A stretch of 64,000 nucleotides of DNA from Kushneria phosphatilytica (GTDB taxonomy: Bacteria; Pseudomonadota; Gammaproteobacteria; Pseudomonadales; Halomonadaceae), in NCBI RefSeq assembly GCF_008247605.1, contig NZ_CP043420.1, positions 372,001-436,000 on the forward strand, given 5' to 3'. The notes beneath the pieces were generated by a model. It was not told the DNA's origin, ran no database searches, and was given only the letters and a program-made list of their open reading frames with translations. Made by a program: the position numbers and the translations under genes. This document shows positions 49,886 to 58,568 of this stretch, in pieces; the stretch's first letter is position 1; the number at the start of each line of letters is the position of its first letter.

Positions 49886-50872
49886 ATGTTTCGGGCAGTG
49901 CTGATCGAGCGTGATGAAGCAGGTTATCGCAGTCAGCTGAAGGAGCTGGATGAGGCGCAACTGCCGCCGGGTGATGTCACCGTGCGGATTACGCACTCGA
50001 CGCTCAATTACAAGGACGCACTGGCGATTACCGGCCGTGGTCGGATTGTGCGTGATTTCCCGATGGTGCCCGGGATCGATTTTGCTGGCACTGTCGAGAG
50101 CAGTGACCATCCCGATTACCGCCTCGGCGATGCCGTGCTGCTCAATGGCTGGGGCGTCGGTGAGTCGCACTGGGGTGGCCTTGCGGAAAAGGCTCGGGTT
50201 GACGGGGATTGGCTGCTACCGCTGCCACAGGCGTTCAGTCCGCATCAGTCAATGGCCATCGGTACGGCCGGTTATACAGCGATGCTCTCGATCATGGCGC
50301 TGGAGCGTCAGGGGGTTACTCCGGAGCGTGGCGATATCCTGGTCACCGGAGCCAGTGGTGGCGTCGGAAGTTTCGCCATCATGTTGCTGGCGACGCTGGG
50401 CTATCGGGTGATTGCGTCCACCGGGCGGGTGGACGAGCGTGAGTATCTGCAGCGGCTGGGGGCTGCTGACGTCATTGACCGTCAGACACTTGCCGAACCC
50501 GGGCGTCCGCTGGAAAAGGCCCGTTGGGCGGGGGCCATCGACTCCGTGGGCAGCCATACGCTGGCAGGTGTCTGCGCCGGCATGCAGCGCGATGGTGTCG
50601 TGGCCGCCTGTGGGCTCGCGCAGGGGATGGATTTCCCTGCCACGGTGGCGCCCTTCATTCTCAGGGGGGTGACGCTGGTGGGTATCGATAGTGCCATGCG
50701 AGCGCGTGAGGACCGGATAACGGCATGGCAGCGCCTTGCCACGACGATTGATCCGCAACGGCTGAATGAGGTCAGTCAGGAAATCGGCCTCACCGAGGTC
50801 ATCGATACGGCAACCGACCTGATTGACGGGCGAGTCCGCGGCCGCAGGGTCGTGCGCATTGACGAGCAGTGA
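49886..50872 (+). CDS. YhdH/AcuI-family NADPH-dependent quinone oxidoreductase (acrylyl-CoA reductase-like)
   Basis: 328 residues from ATG at 49886 (GGGAGGTGAAC). Medium-chain reductase family: THSTLNYKDALAITGRG, VPGIDFAGTVESS, LNGWGVGESHWGGLAEKARV, IGTAGYTAMLSIMALE and the nucleotide-binding VTGASGGVGSFAI. Members reduce acrylyl-CoA or quinones. AcuI matters in marine and halophilic bacteria for acrylate from dimethylsulfoniopropionate, but no other dmd or acu genes are adjacent. The first in-frame ATG upstream lacks a ribosome-binding site. Confidence 0.92.
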   Translation: MFRAVLIERDEAGYRSQLKELDEAQLPPGDVTVRITHSTLNYKDALAITGRGRIVRDFPMVPGIDFAGTVESSDHPDYRLGDAVLLNGWGVGESHWGGLAEKARVDGDWLLPLPQAFSPHQSMAIGTAGYTAMLSIMALERQGVTPERGDILVTGASGGVGSFAIMLLATLGYRVIASTGRVDEREYLQRLGAADVIDRQTLAEPGRPLEKARWAGAIDSVGSHTLAGVCAGMQRDGVVAACGLAQGMDFPATVAPFILRGVTLVGIDSAMRAREDRITAWQRLATTIDPQRLNEVSQEIGLTEVIDTATDLIDGRVRGRRVVRIDEQ

Positions 50873-50913
50873 AACGGCTACGGCCGGAGGCGGGCGTGTC
50901 CCGGCCGTGGTCT

Positions 50914-51189
50914 TCAGATATTGAGTTTGTGCATGGCAATCGCCTTGGCAGCGCGGAGCGCGGCAGGCTGATCGAAATCCGCGCCCAGGTCGGCCAGCGT
51001 CGTCAGCTGTTCGGTCAGCCTGCTTTCGCTCAAATGGCCGGCAGCCAACGAGGCTTCATAAGCGAAGTGAGCCGCGACTTCATAAGGCTCATGGGTGGGG
51101 GTGCCGCCCTGATTGATGATTTCGGCCACTCGCTCGAGGCTGAGCGTCTGTCTCAGCGTCTCGCATGATGAAGTGTTAAAAGCTTCCAT
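50914..51189 (-). CDS. Hypothetical helical protein
   Basis: 91 residues from the third codon of the frame (MEAFNTSSCETLRQTL), which lies closer to GAGGTGTGCAC. Helical and Ala-rich (AAHFAYEASLAAGHLSESRLTEQLTTLADLGAD). No family recognised. It is convergent with the YhdH-like gene. Confidence 0.55.
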   Translation of the reverse strand: MEAFNTSSCETLRQTLSLERVAEIINQGGTPTHEPYEVAAHFAYEASLAAGHLSESRLTEQLTTLADLGADFDQPAALRAAKAIAMHKLNI

Positions 51190-51195
51190 GTGCAC

Positions 51196-51541
51196 ACCTC
51201 GTACTCTTCCATGAGTCGACCACAGGGTCGGTTGAACTGACAGCCTGCGTCTCCCGGCCGTTCAGTGAAATGACATGGGTTAGAAAGTCAAAAAAGTAGC
51301 GGTGACGGCCGTCAGTTGGCTTGTGCCGTTGAAGAGCCCGGCAGGTGTCCCAATGCTCGTACTGCACAGCGCGCACTGGATATTTCCGGGCGCTCCATGG
51401 TCGGTCGATATTTTCGATTGGGCGGCATACGGTGCGACGGCCGGAAAAATCCGGTAACTGGCAGAGTGAATCCAGGTTATGGCGGTGTGCGAAGCTCGGA
51501 TAGACAATGCAGCGTCATGACCCATCGGGAGATCACACATC
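51196..51541. other. Intergenic region
   Basis: About 345 bases with nothing I can support as gene, terminator or repeat. It presumably holds promoters for the two divergent flanking genes. Confidence 0.5.
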
Positions 51542-51739
51542 ATGTCGAGCGAATCCAGAAAACCGCTCAAGAAAAAACTGACCGGTCGCGTCCTTGAAGA
51601 GATCGGTGTCGTACTCAACAGCGATACGGTCTATGACAAGGGCAAACGAGAAGAAATCATCGCCCGCCTCCGCAAGGAGAAGGGGCTCAGTCAGGAGGAA
51701 GCCGAGCAGGAAGTGGATCGCTTTCTGGATAGCGTTTAA
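51542..51739 (+). CDS. Small hypothetical protein
   Basis: 65 residues, hydrophilic, with a charged C-terminal helix (KREEIIARLRKEKGLSQEEAEQEVDRFLDSV) and a basic N-terminus (SRKPLKKKLTGRV). Could be a nucleic-acid or ribosome-associated protein. No family recognised. Confidence 0.6.
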   Translation: MSSESRKPLKKKLTGRVLEEIGVVLNSDTVYDKGKREEIIARLRKEKGLSQEEAEQEVDRFLDSV

Positions 51740-51846
51740 CGCCTGCTCATTCGGTACTTTTGAAATGACCCATTGCCCGTGCCGGGGCCTCGTGGCTTCC
51801 GATGGGCGCGGCGGGCGATGTTCGTGCCGAACAGGGCATAAAAAGC

Positions 51847-51868
51847 GAGCCCGCCATCAGGCGGGCTC
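51847..51868 (-). terminator. Terminator for the CsbD/DUF883-like gene
   Basis: Stem GAGCCCGCC/GGCGGGCTC; on the minus strand it is followed by GCTTTTTAT. It lies 35 bases past the stop at 51903. Confidence 0.8.
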
Positions 51869-51902
51869 CTTGTCTATCGGAAACCTTTCGGCTTCCGGGG
51901 CT

Positions 51903-52154
51903 TCAGCTGCGGCCAACCAGCAGGCCGAACACGAAACCGACTCCGGCGGCAATGGCCAGCGCGTTGAAAGGACGATCGGCGGTATACTCGCGCGCACTTT
52001 CCATGGCTTCGCCATACTGGGACTGAGCGCGACCGGCTGCGCTACGCACTCGACCTTCCGCTTCCACGGAGTGGTCATCGGTGGCTTCGCCATAGGCCTG
52101 TTGGGCCCGCCCGGCGAGGTTCCGGGATTCACCTTCGAGCTGATCCGTGTTCAT
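51903..52154 (-). CDS. CsbD-like / DUF883-like stress protein with C-terminal membrane anchor
   Basis: 83 residues. Two CsbD-style repeats (GESRNLAGRAQQAYGEAT and VRSAAGRAQSQYGEAM) are followed by YTADRPFNALAIAAGVGFVFGLLVGRS, the inner-membrane C-terminus of the ElaB/YqjD DUF883 family. CsbD proteins respond to general stress, and DUF883 proteins tether ribosomes at the membrane in stationary phase. The combination in one small protein suggests a membrane-anchored stress protein. Confidence 0.8.
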   Translation of the reverse strand: MNTDQLEGESRNLAGRAQQAYGEATDDHSVEAEGRVRSAAGRAQSQYGEAMESAREYTADRPFNALAIAAGVGFVFGLLVGRS

Positions 52155-52336
52155 GGTGTCTCCTGACAGTGAATGGATGAATGACCACGTCTACATCCCC
52201 CAGGTTATGACAAAATTGCGTATTTTGCCTGAATATTTTCGGCGCACCCTGGTTTGATCTGTGTCGTTGACCTGCCAGTGTTGATGAAAAGGGGCGCCGA
52301 TGGTCGGTTGTCCCGTACGCTGCGGGAGTTTTCATC

Positions 52337-52990
52337 ATGTCAGACAAGCAGCAACGCATTGTCTCTGCGCTGATGGATCGCCACGGACGGACCTTTGCCG
52401 CCGAACTGGGGGTCGACCTGAAGCGCAATACGCCATCGCCGCTGTTTCGGTTGTTGTGCTTTTCATTGCTGACCAGTGCCCCGGTGCAGGCCGATATCGC
52501 CATGAGAGGCGCCATTGCGCTGGGGCGTGCCGGCTGGACCACACCGCAGAAGCTGGCCGAGAGCCGCTGGTCAGAGCGAGCCAGGACCCTCAATAATGCC
52601 GGTTACGCCCGGGTAGATGAGAAGACGGCCACTCAGCTCGACGAGATGAATCGCCAGCTGCTGGAGGAGTATGGCGGTGATCTGCGCAAGCTGCGTGAGC
52701 ACGCTGATGGCGATGTTCAACAGGTGCAGAAGGCGCTCAAGCGTTTCAAGGGCATTGGCGATACCGGCGCCGGGATCTTTCTGCGCGAGGTGCAGGGTGT
52801 CTGGCAGGAGTTTTATCCCTTTGCCGACAAGGCTGCGCTGAAAGCCGCCGAGAAACTCGAGTTGCCTGCCAGTGCTGACAGGCTGGCCCGACTGGTCGAT
52901 CAGCAGGACTATCCCTGCCTGGTGGCGGCGCTGGTACGCGCTCAGCTGGCAAAGGATACGGACGCCATACGCAAGGTGACATCCTCCTGA
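52337..52990 (+). CDS. HhH-GPD (endonuclease III-like) protein lacking the catalytic Lys
   Basis: 217 residues. Helix-hairpin-helix LKRFKGIGDTGAGIFLREVQ resembles the endonuclease III family, and FADK near residue 165 may supply the Asp. The catalytic Lys of glycosylase/lyases (GxGxKTA) is replaced (GIGDTGAG), and the four Cys of the iron-sulfur loop are absent. So it is probably not a standard lyase. It could be a binding protein or a divergent monofunctional glycosylase. It precedes the FAN1-like gene by 70 bases on the same strand. Confidence 0.75.
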   Translation: MSDKQQRIVSALMDRHGRTFAAELGVDLKRNTPSPLFRLLCFSLLTSAPVQADIAMRGAIALGRAGWTTPQKLAESRWSERARTLNNAGYARVDEKTATQLDEMNRQLLEEYGGDLRKLREHADGDVQQVQKALKRFKGIGDTGAGIFLREVQGVWQEFYPFADKAALKAAEKLELPASADRLARLVDQQDYPCLVAALVRAQLAKDTDAIRKVTSS

Positions 52991-53060
52991 ATCCCCGGAC
53001 CGCCACACAAGCCCGGGAAATACCGTTTCCGGCAACGGATACCATCACTATCATGAGCTC

Positions 53061-54746
53061 ATGGAATCGCACGCGCTGCCAGCCAATACGTCCTCCGGGT
53101 TCGTCATTGCCGATGCCCTGAATGACCCGTTTTATTATCTGGTCAACTTTGAAAGCGTGCTCGACTGGGTGCGCCGGCATCACCATGATTTGCTGACTAC
53201 AGAAGAGCTGACCTTTCTGGCCACCTTCCCCGAGCTTCCGCTTGCCTCCCGGGCACTGCTGGTGCGCATGGTAATGCGCAAGGGCGAACTGTTTCGCCGC
53301 TCGAAGCTGGTGTATACCGAGATCGGTGATAGCGAGGCCGCGTGCGCATCGCTGATAGCGCATGGCTGGGTCGAGCGTGAACCGGCCATTGAGCTGACCG
53401 CCCTGTTTGAACTGACCACTCGTGCCGAGTTGACGCGTGCCTTTCGGCCCTGGCTTGAACGTTCGGGCGTACGCAAGGCAGCGCTGCTCGAGCAGCTCGA
53501 GGCGCATTTTGTCGAGCCCCGTTCACTGGGCGAGTGGCTACCGGACGAAGGGGACCGGCTCTATCGTTTGACGATCATGCCTCTGTGCGAGCGCCTGCGG
53601 CTGATGTTCTTTGGCAATCTGCGCCAGAGCTGGTCGGAGTTCATTCTCGCCGATCTTGGCATCTACCGCTTCGAGACGGTCGAACTGACAGCTGCGTCAC
53701 GCGCCTTTCATTCGCGCGCGGCGGTGGATGGTTATCTCGAGCTGCATCGTTGTCGTGAGCGACTGGAAAACGGCGAAGCACCGCATCTCATTGCCGATGA
53801 TGTGCCGCCGGTGCCGGATGATAACGTCTGGCTGCAGGGACGACGCGACCGGCTGCTTTACCGGCTGGCCCGGGAGAGCGAGCGCGCCGGTGATTACACC
53901 ACGGCTGCCTCGCTCTATGCCGAGAGCGGTTATCCTGATGCACGGCTGCGCCGCATTCGCACCCTGGAACGGCTGAAGGCCTTTGAGCAGGCCCATCGGC
54001 TGGGTGAGCAGGCCGAAGCCGAGCCGGAAAGCGACAGTGAGATTCAACAGCTTGCCCGAATCATGCCTCGCCTGCGGCGTCAGCTGGGCATGCCGAAGCT
54101 GCCCATCGCTGAAACCGGACCTATCGATGCCTTCGAACTGACGCTGCCACGACCAACCCATGGCTCGGTGGAGCTGGCGGTGCGCGATCATCTCCATATC
54201 GATCAGGCCCCCGTATACTATGTCGAAAACAGCCTGGTCAACTCGCTGTTCGGTCTGCTCTGCTGGGAGGCGATCTTTGCGCCTGTCCCCGGTGCCTTCT
54301 TCCATCCCTTTCACGCCGGACCGGCGGATCTGCATCAGCCGGGGTTCCGGGCACGCCGGGCGGCGCTGTTCGAACGCTGTCTCGCTCGACTGGACAACGG
54401 TGAATGGGGCGAGGTCATTCGTGCCAACCTGGCCGGCAAGTGGGGGCTACAGTCTCCCTTCGTGCACTGGAGTGCATTGAGTGAACCTCTGCTGGAGCGA
54501 GCGCTTGCGCACCTGCCGCCGGCGCACCTGCGACTCTGGTTCGAACGGCTGCTGCAGGATATTCGGCCCAATCGGGCCGGGTTTCCCGATCTCATTCGCT
54601 TCACACATGAAACACCCGGCTACGAGATGATCGAGGTCAAGGGGCCGGGTGATCGGTTGCAGGATAACCAACGGCGCTGGATCGATTTCTGCCGCCGACA
54701 CGCCATGCCGGTGCGCGTCTGTCATGTTCGCTGGGTAAACGCGTGA
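53061..54746 (+). CDS. FAN1-like VRR-NUC structure-specific nuclease
   Basis: 561 residues. The C-terminal VRR-NUC domain shows PNRAGFPDLIRF (D of PD), YEMIEVKGPGDRLQDNQRRW (ExK and Q) at about 510-545. The N-terminal two thirds match the FAN1-related part: a winged-helix (RSKLVYTEIGDSEAACASLIAHGWV), SAP-like helices and TPR-like helices (ESERAGDYTTAASLYAESGYPDARL). FAN1 enzymes cut 5' flaps and incise interstrand crosslinks. It overlaps the helicase gene by four bases (GTGA). Confidence 0.9.
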   Translation: MESHALPANTSSGFVIADALNDPFYYLVNFESVLDWVRRHHHDLLTTEELTFLATFPELPLASRALLVRMVMRKGELFRRSKLVYTEIGDSEAACASLIAHGWVEREPAIELTALFELTTRAELTRAFRPWLERSGVRKAALLEQLEAHFVEPRSLGEWLPDEGDRLYRLTIMPLCERLRLMFFGNLRQSWSEFILADLGIYRFETVELTAASRAFHSRAAVDGYLELHRCRERLENGEAPHLIADDVPPVPDDNVWLQGRRDRLLYRLARESERAGDYTTAASLYAESGYPDARLRRIRTLERLKAFEQAHRLGEQAEAEPESDSEIQQLARIMPRLRRQLGMPKLPIAETGPIDAFELTLPRPTHGSVELAVRDHLHIDQAPVYYVENSLVNSLFGLLCWEAIFAPVPGAFFHPFHAGPADLHQPGFRARRAALFERCLARLDNGEWGEVIRANLAGKWGLQSPFVHWSALSEPLLERALAHLPPAHLRLWFERLLQDIRPNRAGFPDLIRFTHETPGYEMIEVKGPGDRLQDNQRRWIDFCRRHAMPVRVCHVRWVNA

Positions 54747-57031
54747 GCGAGGTCGAGACACCTCTTTATCGGGTCGCCGTGCGGGCGCTCTGTGCCTTTA
54801 CCGCTCGTGGTGGCGATCTTGATTTGCGTTTCACACCATCGCCTACCGCCCAGGAGGGCATTGCCGGTCATGGCGTGGTCGCCGCTCGTCGGGGGGAGAG
54901 CTACGAGCGCGAAATCACCCTGGAGGGGCAGTTCGAGTCGCTGTTGGTACGCGGTCGGGCCGATGGGTTCGACGCTGAAGCGAACCGGCTGGAGGAGGTC
55001 AAGACCTATCGGGGTGATCTCGAGCACCAGCCGGAGAATCATCGCCGACTGCACTGGGCGCAGGCGAAGGTCTATGGGGCACTGATGTGCCAAACCCGCG
55101 GCCTGCCACACATCGAGCTGGCACTGGTCTACTTCGATGTGACCAGCCAGCGCGAAACGGTGATCAGTGAAACATTCGAGGCTGCAACACTGGCGGCATT
55201 TCTGAGCGAGCAATGTCGAGCGTTTCATGCCTGGGCAGCACAGGAACTGGCGCATCGCCAGGCGCGAGAGACGTGGCTTGCTCAGCTCGCTTTTCCTCAC
55301 GATACCTTCCGCCACGGGCAGCGTGCGCTGGCGGAGAGTGTCTACAAGGCCGTTTCTACCGGGCGGGCGCTGATGGCACAGGCGCCGACCGGCATCGGCA
55401 AGACGCTGGGGACCCTCTTTCCCATGCTCAAGGCAATGCCGGGCCAGCAGCTGGATCGGCTCTGTTTTCTCACCTCGAGAACGACCGGGCGCCAGCTGGC
55501 ACTCGATGCCCTGACCACGCTTGGCGCATCGGTGCCGGCCACGCCACTGCGTACCCTGGAGCTGATTGCGCGCGACAAGGCCTGCGAAAACCCGCATCTT
55601 GCCTGTCATGGTGAGTCATGCCCGCTCGCCAGTGGCTTTTACGATCGCCTGCCGGCGGCGCGACAGGCAGCGGTCGAAGCCGGCTTTCTGGATCACACCA
55701 CGCTGCGCCGGGTCGCGCTGGCCCATGAGGTGTGTCCGTACTATCTCGGCCAGGAGATGGCGCGCTGGTCGGATATGCTGATCGGTGACGTCAATTACTG
55801 GTTCGATGCCAGCGCCATGCTCTATGCGCTGAGTGTGGAGCAGCAGTGGCAGGTCGGGTTGATGGTCGATGAGGCACACAATCTGGTAGAGCGCGGGCGC
55901 GGGATGTACAGCGCAGAGATGGATCAGACGCGCTTTCTGACGATGCGTCGCCAGGCGCCGCCGATGCTGAAAAAACCGCTGGACCGAGTGGCGCGGCGCT
56001 GGCGGGAACTCAACGCAGAGGTGTTCGATGATCACCATGACAGCGATTACCAGGTACTGGAAACGCCGCCTGGCCGGTTGATGGATGCCCTGGCCCGGGC
56101 GGTCTCGGCGATCAACGACCACATGGTCGAACAGCCGGTGGGGCTCGACAGTGCACTGCTTGAATTCTATTTCGATGCATTGGCCATGGCGCGGGTATAC
56201 GAGCTTTTCGATGAGCATTTTCTCTGCGATCTCACTCGTATACCGGGGCGCACGGGACGGGTCGCCTCGCGACTCTGCCTGCGCAATGTGGTGCCCGGGC
56301 CACTGCTGGCACCACGCTTTGCTGCGACTCGGTCGAGCGTACTGTTCTCTGCCACGCTAAGCCCGGCACACTATTATCGTGACCTGCTGGGGCTGCCCGG
56401 GGAGACTCCCTGGCTGGAAATGGCCTCGCCCTTTGCCAGCGACCAGCTCGAACTTCATATCGATGCACATATCTCGACCCGTTACCGCGACCGAGCAGCG
56501 TCACTGGTCCCGATTGCCGAGCTTGTTGCGGCGCAGTATCGGCAGCGCCCGGGCAACTATCTCGCTTTCTTCAGCAGTTTCGATTATCTCGAACAGGTGG
56601 TGGCGACGCTGCGTGATCGAGCGCCGGAGCTGCCGCTGCACGTTCAGTCGCGGCGCATGAGTGAAGAGGCGCGACGTGACTTTCTGAACCGTTTCGGCGA
56701 GCAGAGCGGCATGATCGGTTTCGCGGTACTGGGCGGTATCTTCGGTGAGGGGATCGATCTGCCCGGCGAACGGCTGATCGGCGCCTTTATTGCCACGCTT
56801 GGCCTGCCGCAGGTGAATGCCGTCAATGAGCAGATGAAGGCGCGCATGGCTGCGCTATTCGGGGATGGCTATCGCTATACCTATCTCTATCCGGGCATGA
56901 CCCGCGTCATCCAGGCGGCCGGGCGGGTGATTCGTACCCAGGAGGATCGAGGCGTGATTCATCTGATCGATGACCGCTTTGGCCGCCCCGAAATTCGAAC
57001 GCTGCTACCGGGCTGGTGGTCACGATCATGA
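54743..57031 (+). CDS. Rad3/DinG-type helicase fused to a PD-(D/E)xK nuclease domain
   Basis: 762 residues, GTG start overlapping the FAN1-like stop. The N-terminus is a Cas4/RecB-like nuclease: Asp74 (GRADGF), Glu85-Val-Lys87 and Gln107...Tyr111 (QAKVY). The helicase follows: Walker A APTGIGKT (214-221), four Fe-S cysteines (281, 288, 293, 331) and DEAH (376-379), with the C-terminal AGRVIRTQEDRGV motif VI. It is expected to unwind and cut DNA in partnership with the FAN1-like protein. Similar pairs are known in pseudomonads and other gammaproteobacteria. Confidence 0.92.
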   Translation: MSEVETPLYRVAVRALCAFTARGGDLDLRFTPSPTAQEGIAGHGVVAARRGESYEREITLEGQFESLLVRGRADGFDAEANRLEEVKTYRGDLEHQPENHRRLHWAQAKVYGALMCQTRGLPHIELALVYFDVTSQRETVISETFEAATLAAFLSEQCRAFHAWAAQELAHRQARETWLAQLAFPHDTFRHGQRALAESVYKAVSTGRALMAQAPTGIGKTLGTLFPMLKAMPGQQLDRLCFLTSRTTGRQLALDALTTLGASVPATPLRTLELIARDKACENPHLACHGESCPLASGFYDRLPAARQAAVEAGFLDHTTLRRVALAHEVCPYYLGQEMARWSDMLIGDVNYWFDASAMLYALSVEQQWQVGLMVDEAHNLVERGRGMYSAEMDQTRFLTMRRQAPPMLKKPLDRVARRWRELNAEVFDDHHDSDYQVLETPPGRLMDALARAVSAINDHMVEQPVGLDSALLEFYFDALAMARVYELFDEHFLCDLTRIPGRTGRVASRLCLRNVVPGPLLAPRFAATRSSVLFSATLSPAHYYRDLLGLPGETPWLEMASPFASDQLELHIDAHISTRYRDRAASLVPIAELVAAQYRQRPGNYLAFFSSFDYLEQVVATLRDRAPELPLHVQSRRMSEEARRDFLNRFGEQSGMIGFAVLGGIFGEGIDLPGERLIGAFIATLGLPQVNAVNEQMKARMAALFGDGYRYTYLYPGMTRVIQAAGRVIRTQEDRGVIHLIDDRFGRPEIRTLLPGWWSRS

Positions 57032-58167
57032 GTGCCACGAAGACACCACGGATATCAGGCAAGTTCCGCGCCATCCCGAGTGTCGATGTGGTGGTCATCG
57101 GTGGCGGCCAGGCCGGGCTGGCCTGTGGCTACTTCCTGCGCCGTTACAACCTGCGCTTCGTGATTCTCGACAGTGAAATCGCAGGCGGCGGTGCCTGGCA
57201 GCATATGTGGGCCTCGCTGCGCACCTTTTCGCCGGCGCGCTGGAGTTCACTGCCGGGTTGGCGGATGCCGGAACAGGGCTCACAGTGGCCGCATCGTGAC
57301 GAAGTCATCGATTATCTGCGCCACTATGAGCAGCGCTACCAACTGCCCGTCAGACGACCGGTCACGGTACGTAATGTCACTGCCGGGCCGCGACGGTTGC
57401 ACCTGGAAACCGATCACGGGGAAATTCGCGCCCGGGCCATCATCAACGCCACCGGCAGCTGGCGTCATCCATATATTCCCGCTTATCCCGGCCAGAGTGT
57501 ATTTCACGGTTGCCAGTGGCATACCGTCGATTATGACCGCCCTGAACGGTTCCGCGATCGGCGGGTGCTGGTGGTCGGTGGCGGTAATTCCGGTGCCCAG
57601 CTCATGGCGGAGCTGGCCCCGGTGGCACGGGCCAGTTGGGTCACGTTCGAGCCGCCGCGATTTCTGCCCGAATCAGTCGATGGACGCGTCCTCTTCGAAC
57701 GCGCCAGTCGCCTCTGGCGTGCCCGCCAGGCCGGGGAGGCGAACGATGAAACGGCTTATGGACTGGGGGATATCGTACAGACGCCGGCTGTCCGCGAAGC
57801 GTTGAAAAGGGGATGGCTCTACAGCGTACGTCCGTTTTGCGCCTTCACGGCCAATGGCGTGGTCTGGCCGGATGGTCGTGAGGAGGCGATCGACGATGTC
57901 ATCTGGTGTACCGGGTTTCGCCCGGCGCTGGGCCATCTCGCGGGTCTGGGAGTGCAGGATGCCGAGGGCCGAGTGGCCGTCGAGGGTAACCGGTCGTGTG
58001 TTGAGCCCCGGCTCTGGCTGGTCGGGCATGGCAACTGGACCGGATTTGCCTCGGCCACGCTGATGGGCGTCATGCGTAATGCGCGTCAGGCAAGCGAAGG
58101 CGTGGCACGGCTGCTCGAGGCCAGGCGTGTGCGCTCTCGCACCCAGCATCTGACTGACGCTCGCTGA
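57028..58167 (+). CDS. Flavin-containing monooxygenase-like oxidoreductase
   Basis: 379 residues from ATG at 57028, overlapping the helicase stop (ATGA). FAD motif VVIGGGQAGLACGYFLRR, NADPH motif VLVVGGGNSGAQLMAEL, and IIWCTGFRP-like DDVIWCTGFRPAL. The family includes monooxygenases such as the ArsO and CzcO-like proteins, but the substrate is unknown. The CzcO-type proteins are annotated for metal resistance without clear biochemical proof. Translational coupling to the repair genes is unusual. Confidence 0.87.
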   Translation: MSATKTPRISGKFRAIPSVDVVVIGGGQAGLACGYFLRRYNLRFVILDSEIAGGGAWQHMWASLRTFSPARWSSLPGWRMPEQGSQWPHRDEVIDYLRHYEQRYQLPVRRPVTVRNVTAGPRRLHLETDHGEIRARAIINATGSWRHPYIPAYPGQSVFHGCQWHTVDYDRPERFRDRRVLVVGGGNSGAQLMAELAPVARASWVTFEPPRFLPESVDGRVLFERASRLWRARQAGEANDETAYGLGDIVQTPAVREALKRGWLYSVRPFCAFTANGVVWPDGREEAIDDVIWCTGFRPALGHLAGLGVQDAEGRVAVEGNRSCVEPRLWLVGHGNWTGFASATLMGVMRNARQASEGVARLLEARRVRSRTQHLTDAR

Positions 58168-58568
58168 AGGCTTGTATCTCTCTGAAGGTGAGGGCGCTTT
58201 CGGTTAAAGACAGGGGCTCTGGTGCCGATCAATAACGCAGTGGTGATCCTCTCTGGAAAACCCGCAAGCTCGGCCGTCGTGACTTCTGCATGTGCCCATG
58301 CGCCTCGTAGATAGCGGGTGCGAAAGGCATCGCCCGACGACTGCCTGTGTGTGATTCGCTGTCGAACCTGCGAGACATTCATCATGGTCACGGTCAAGTG
58401 TCCTGCCCTGTTACTTCCCCTCCTGGGGTCGGGCCTGTTGGCTATCGTGTCGAACCTGGCTGCCATGATGATCGGCCATCAGGTGTATGCCCTGTCATTG
58501 GCCTCTGTTGGGCACGCCACAAAGGTGCGCCCTTTTTGGCAGGTGCTGTCTGATCGGATGGCATTCTG
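58168..58568. other. Intergenic region with possible degenerate repeat copy D
   Basis: About 400 bases. A stretch at 58242-58310 read on the minus strand (GAGGCGCATG, GCATG-GGCACA-TGC, then GCGGGTTTTCCAGAGAGG and ATCAC) loosely follows the order of repeat copies A to C. A short frame (58384-58569) that ends in a TGATG overlap with the next gene has a hydrophobic stretch but no good ribosome-binding site, and I do not call it. Confidence 0.4.
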
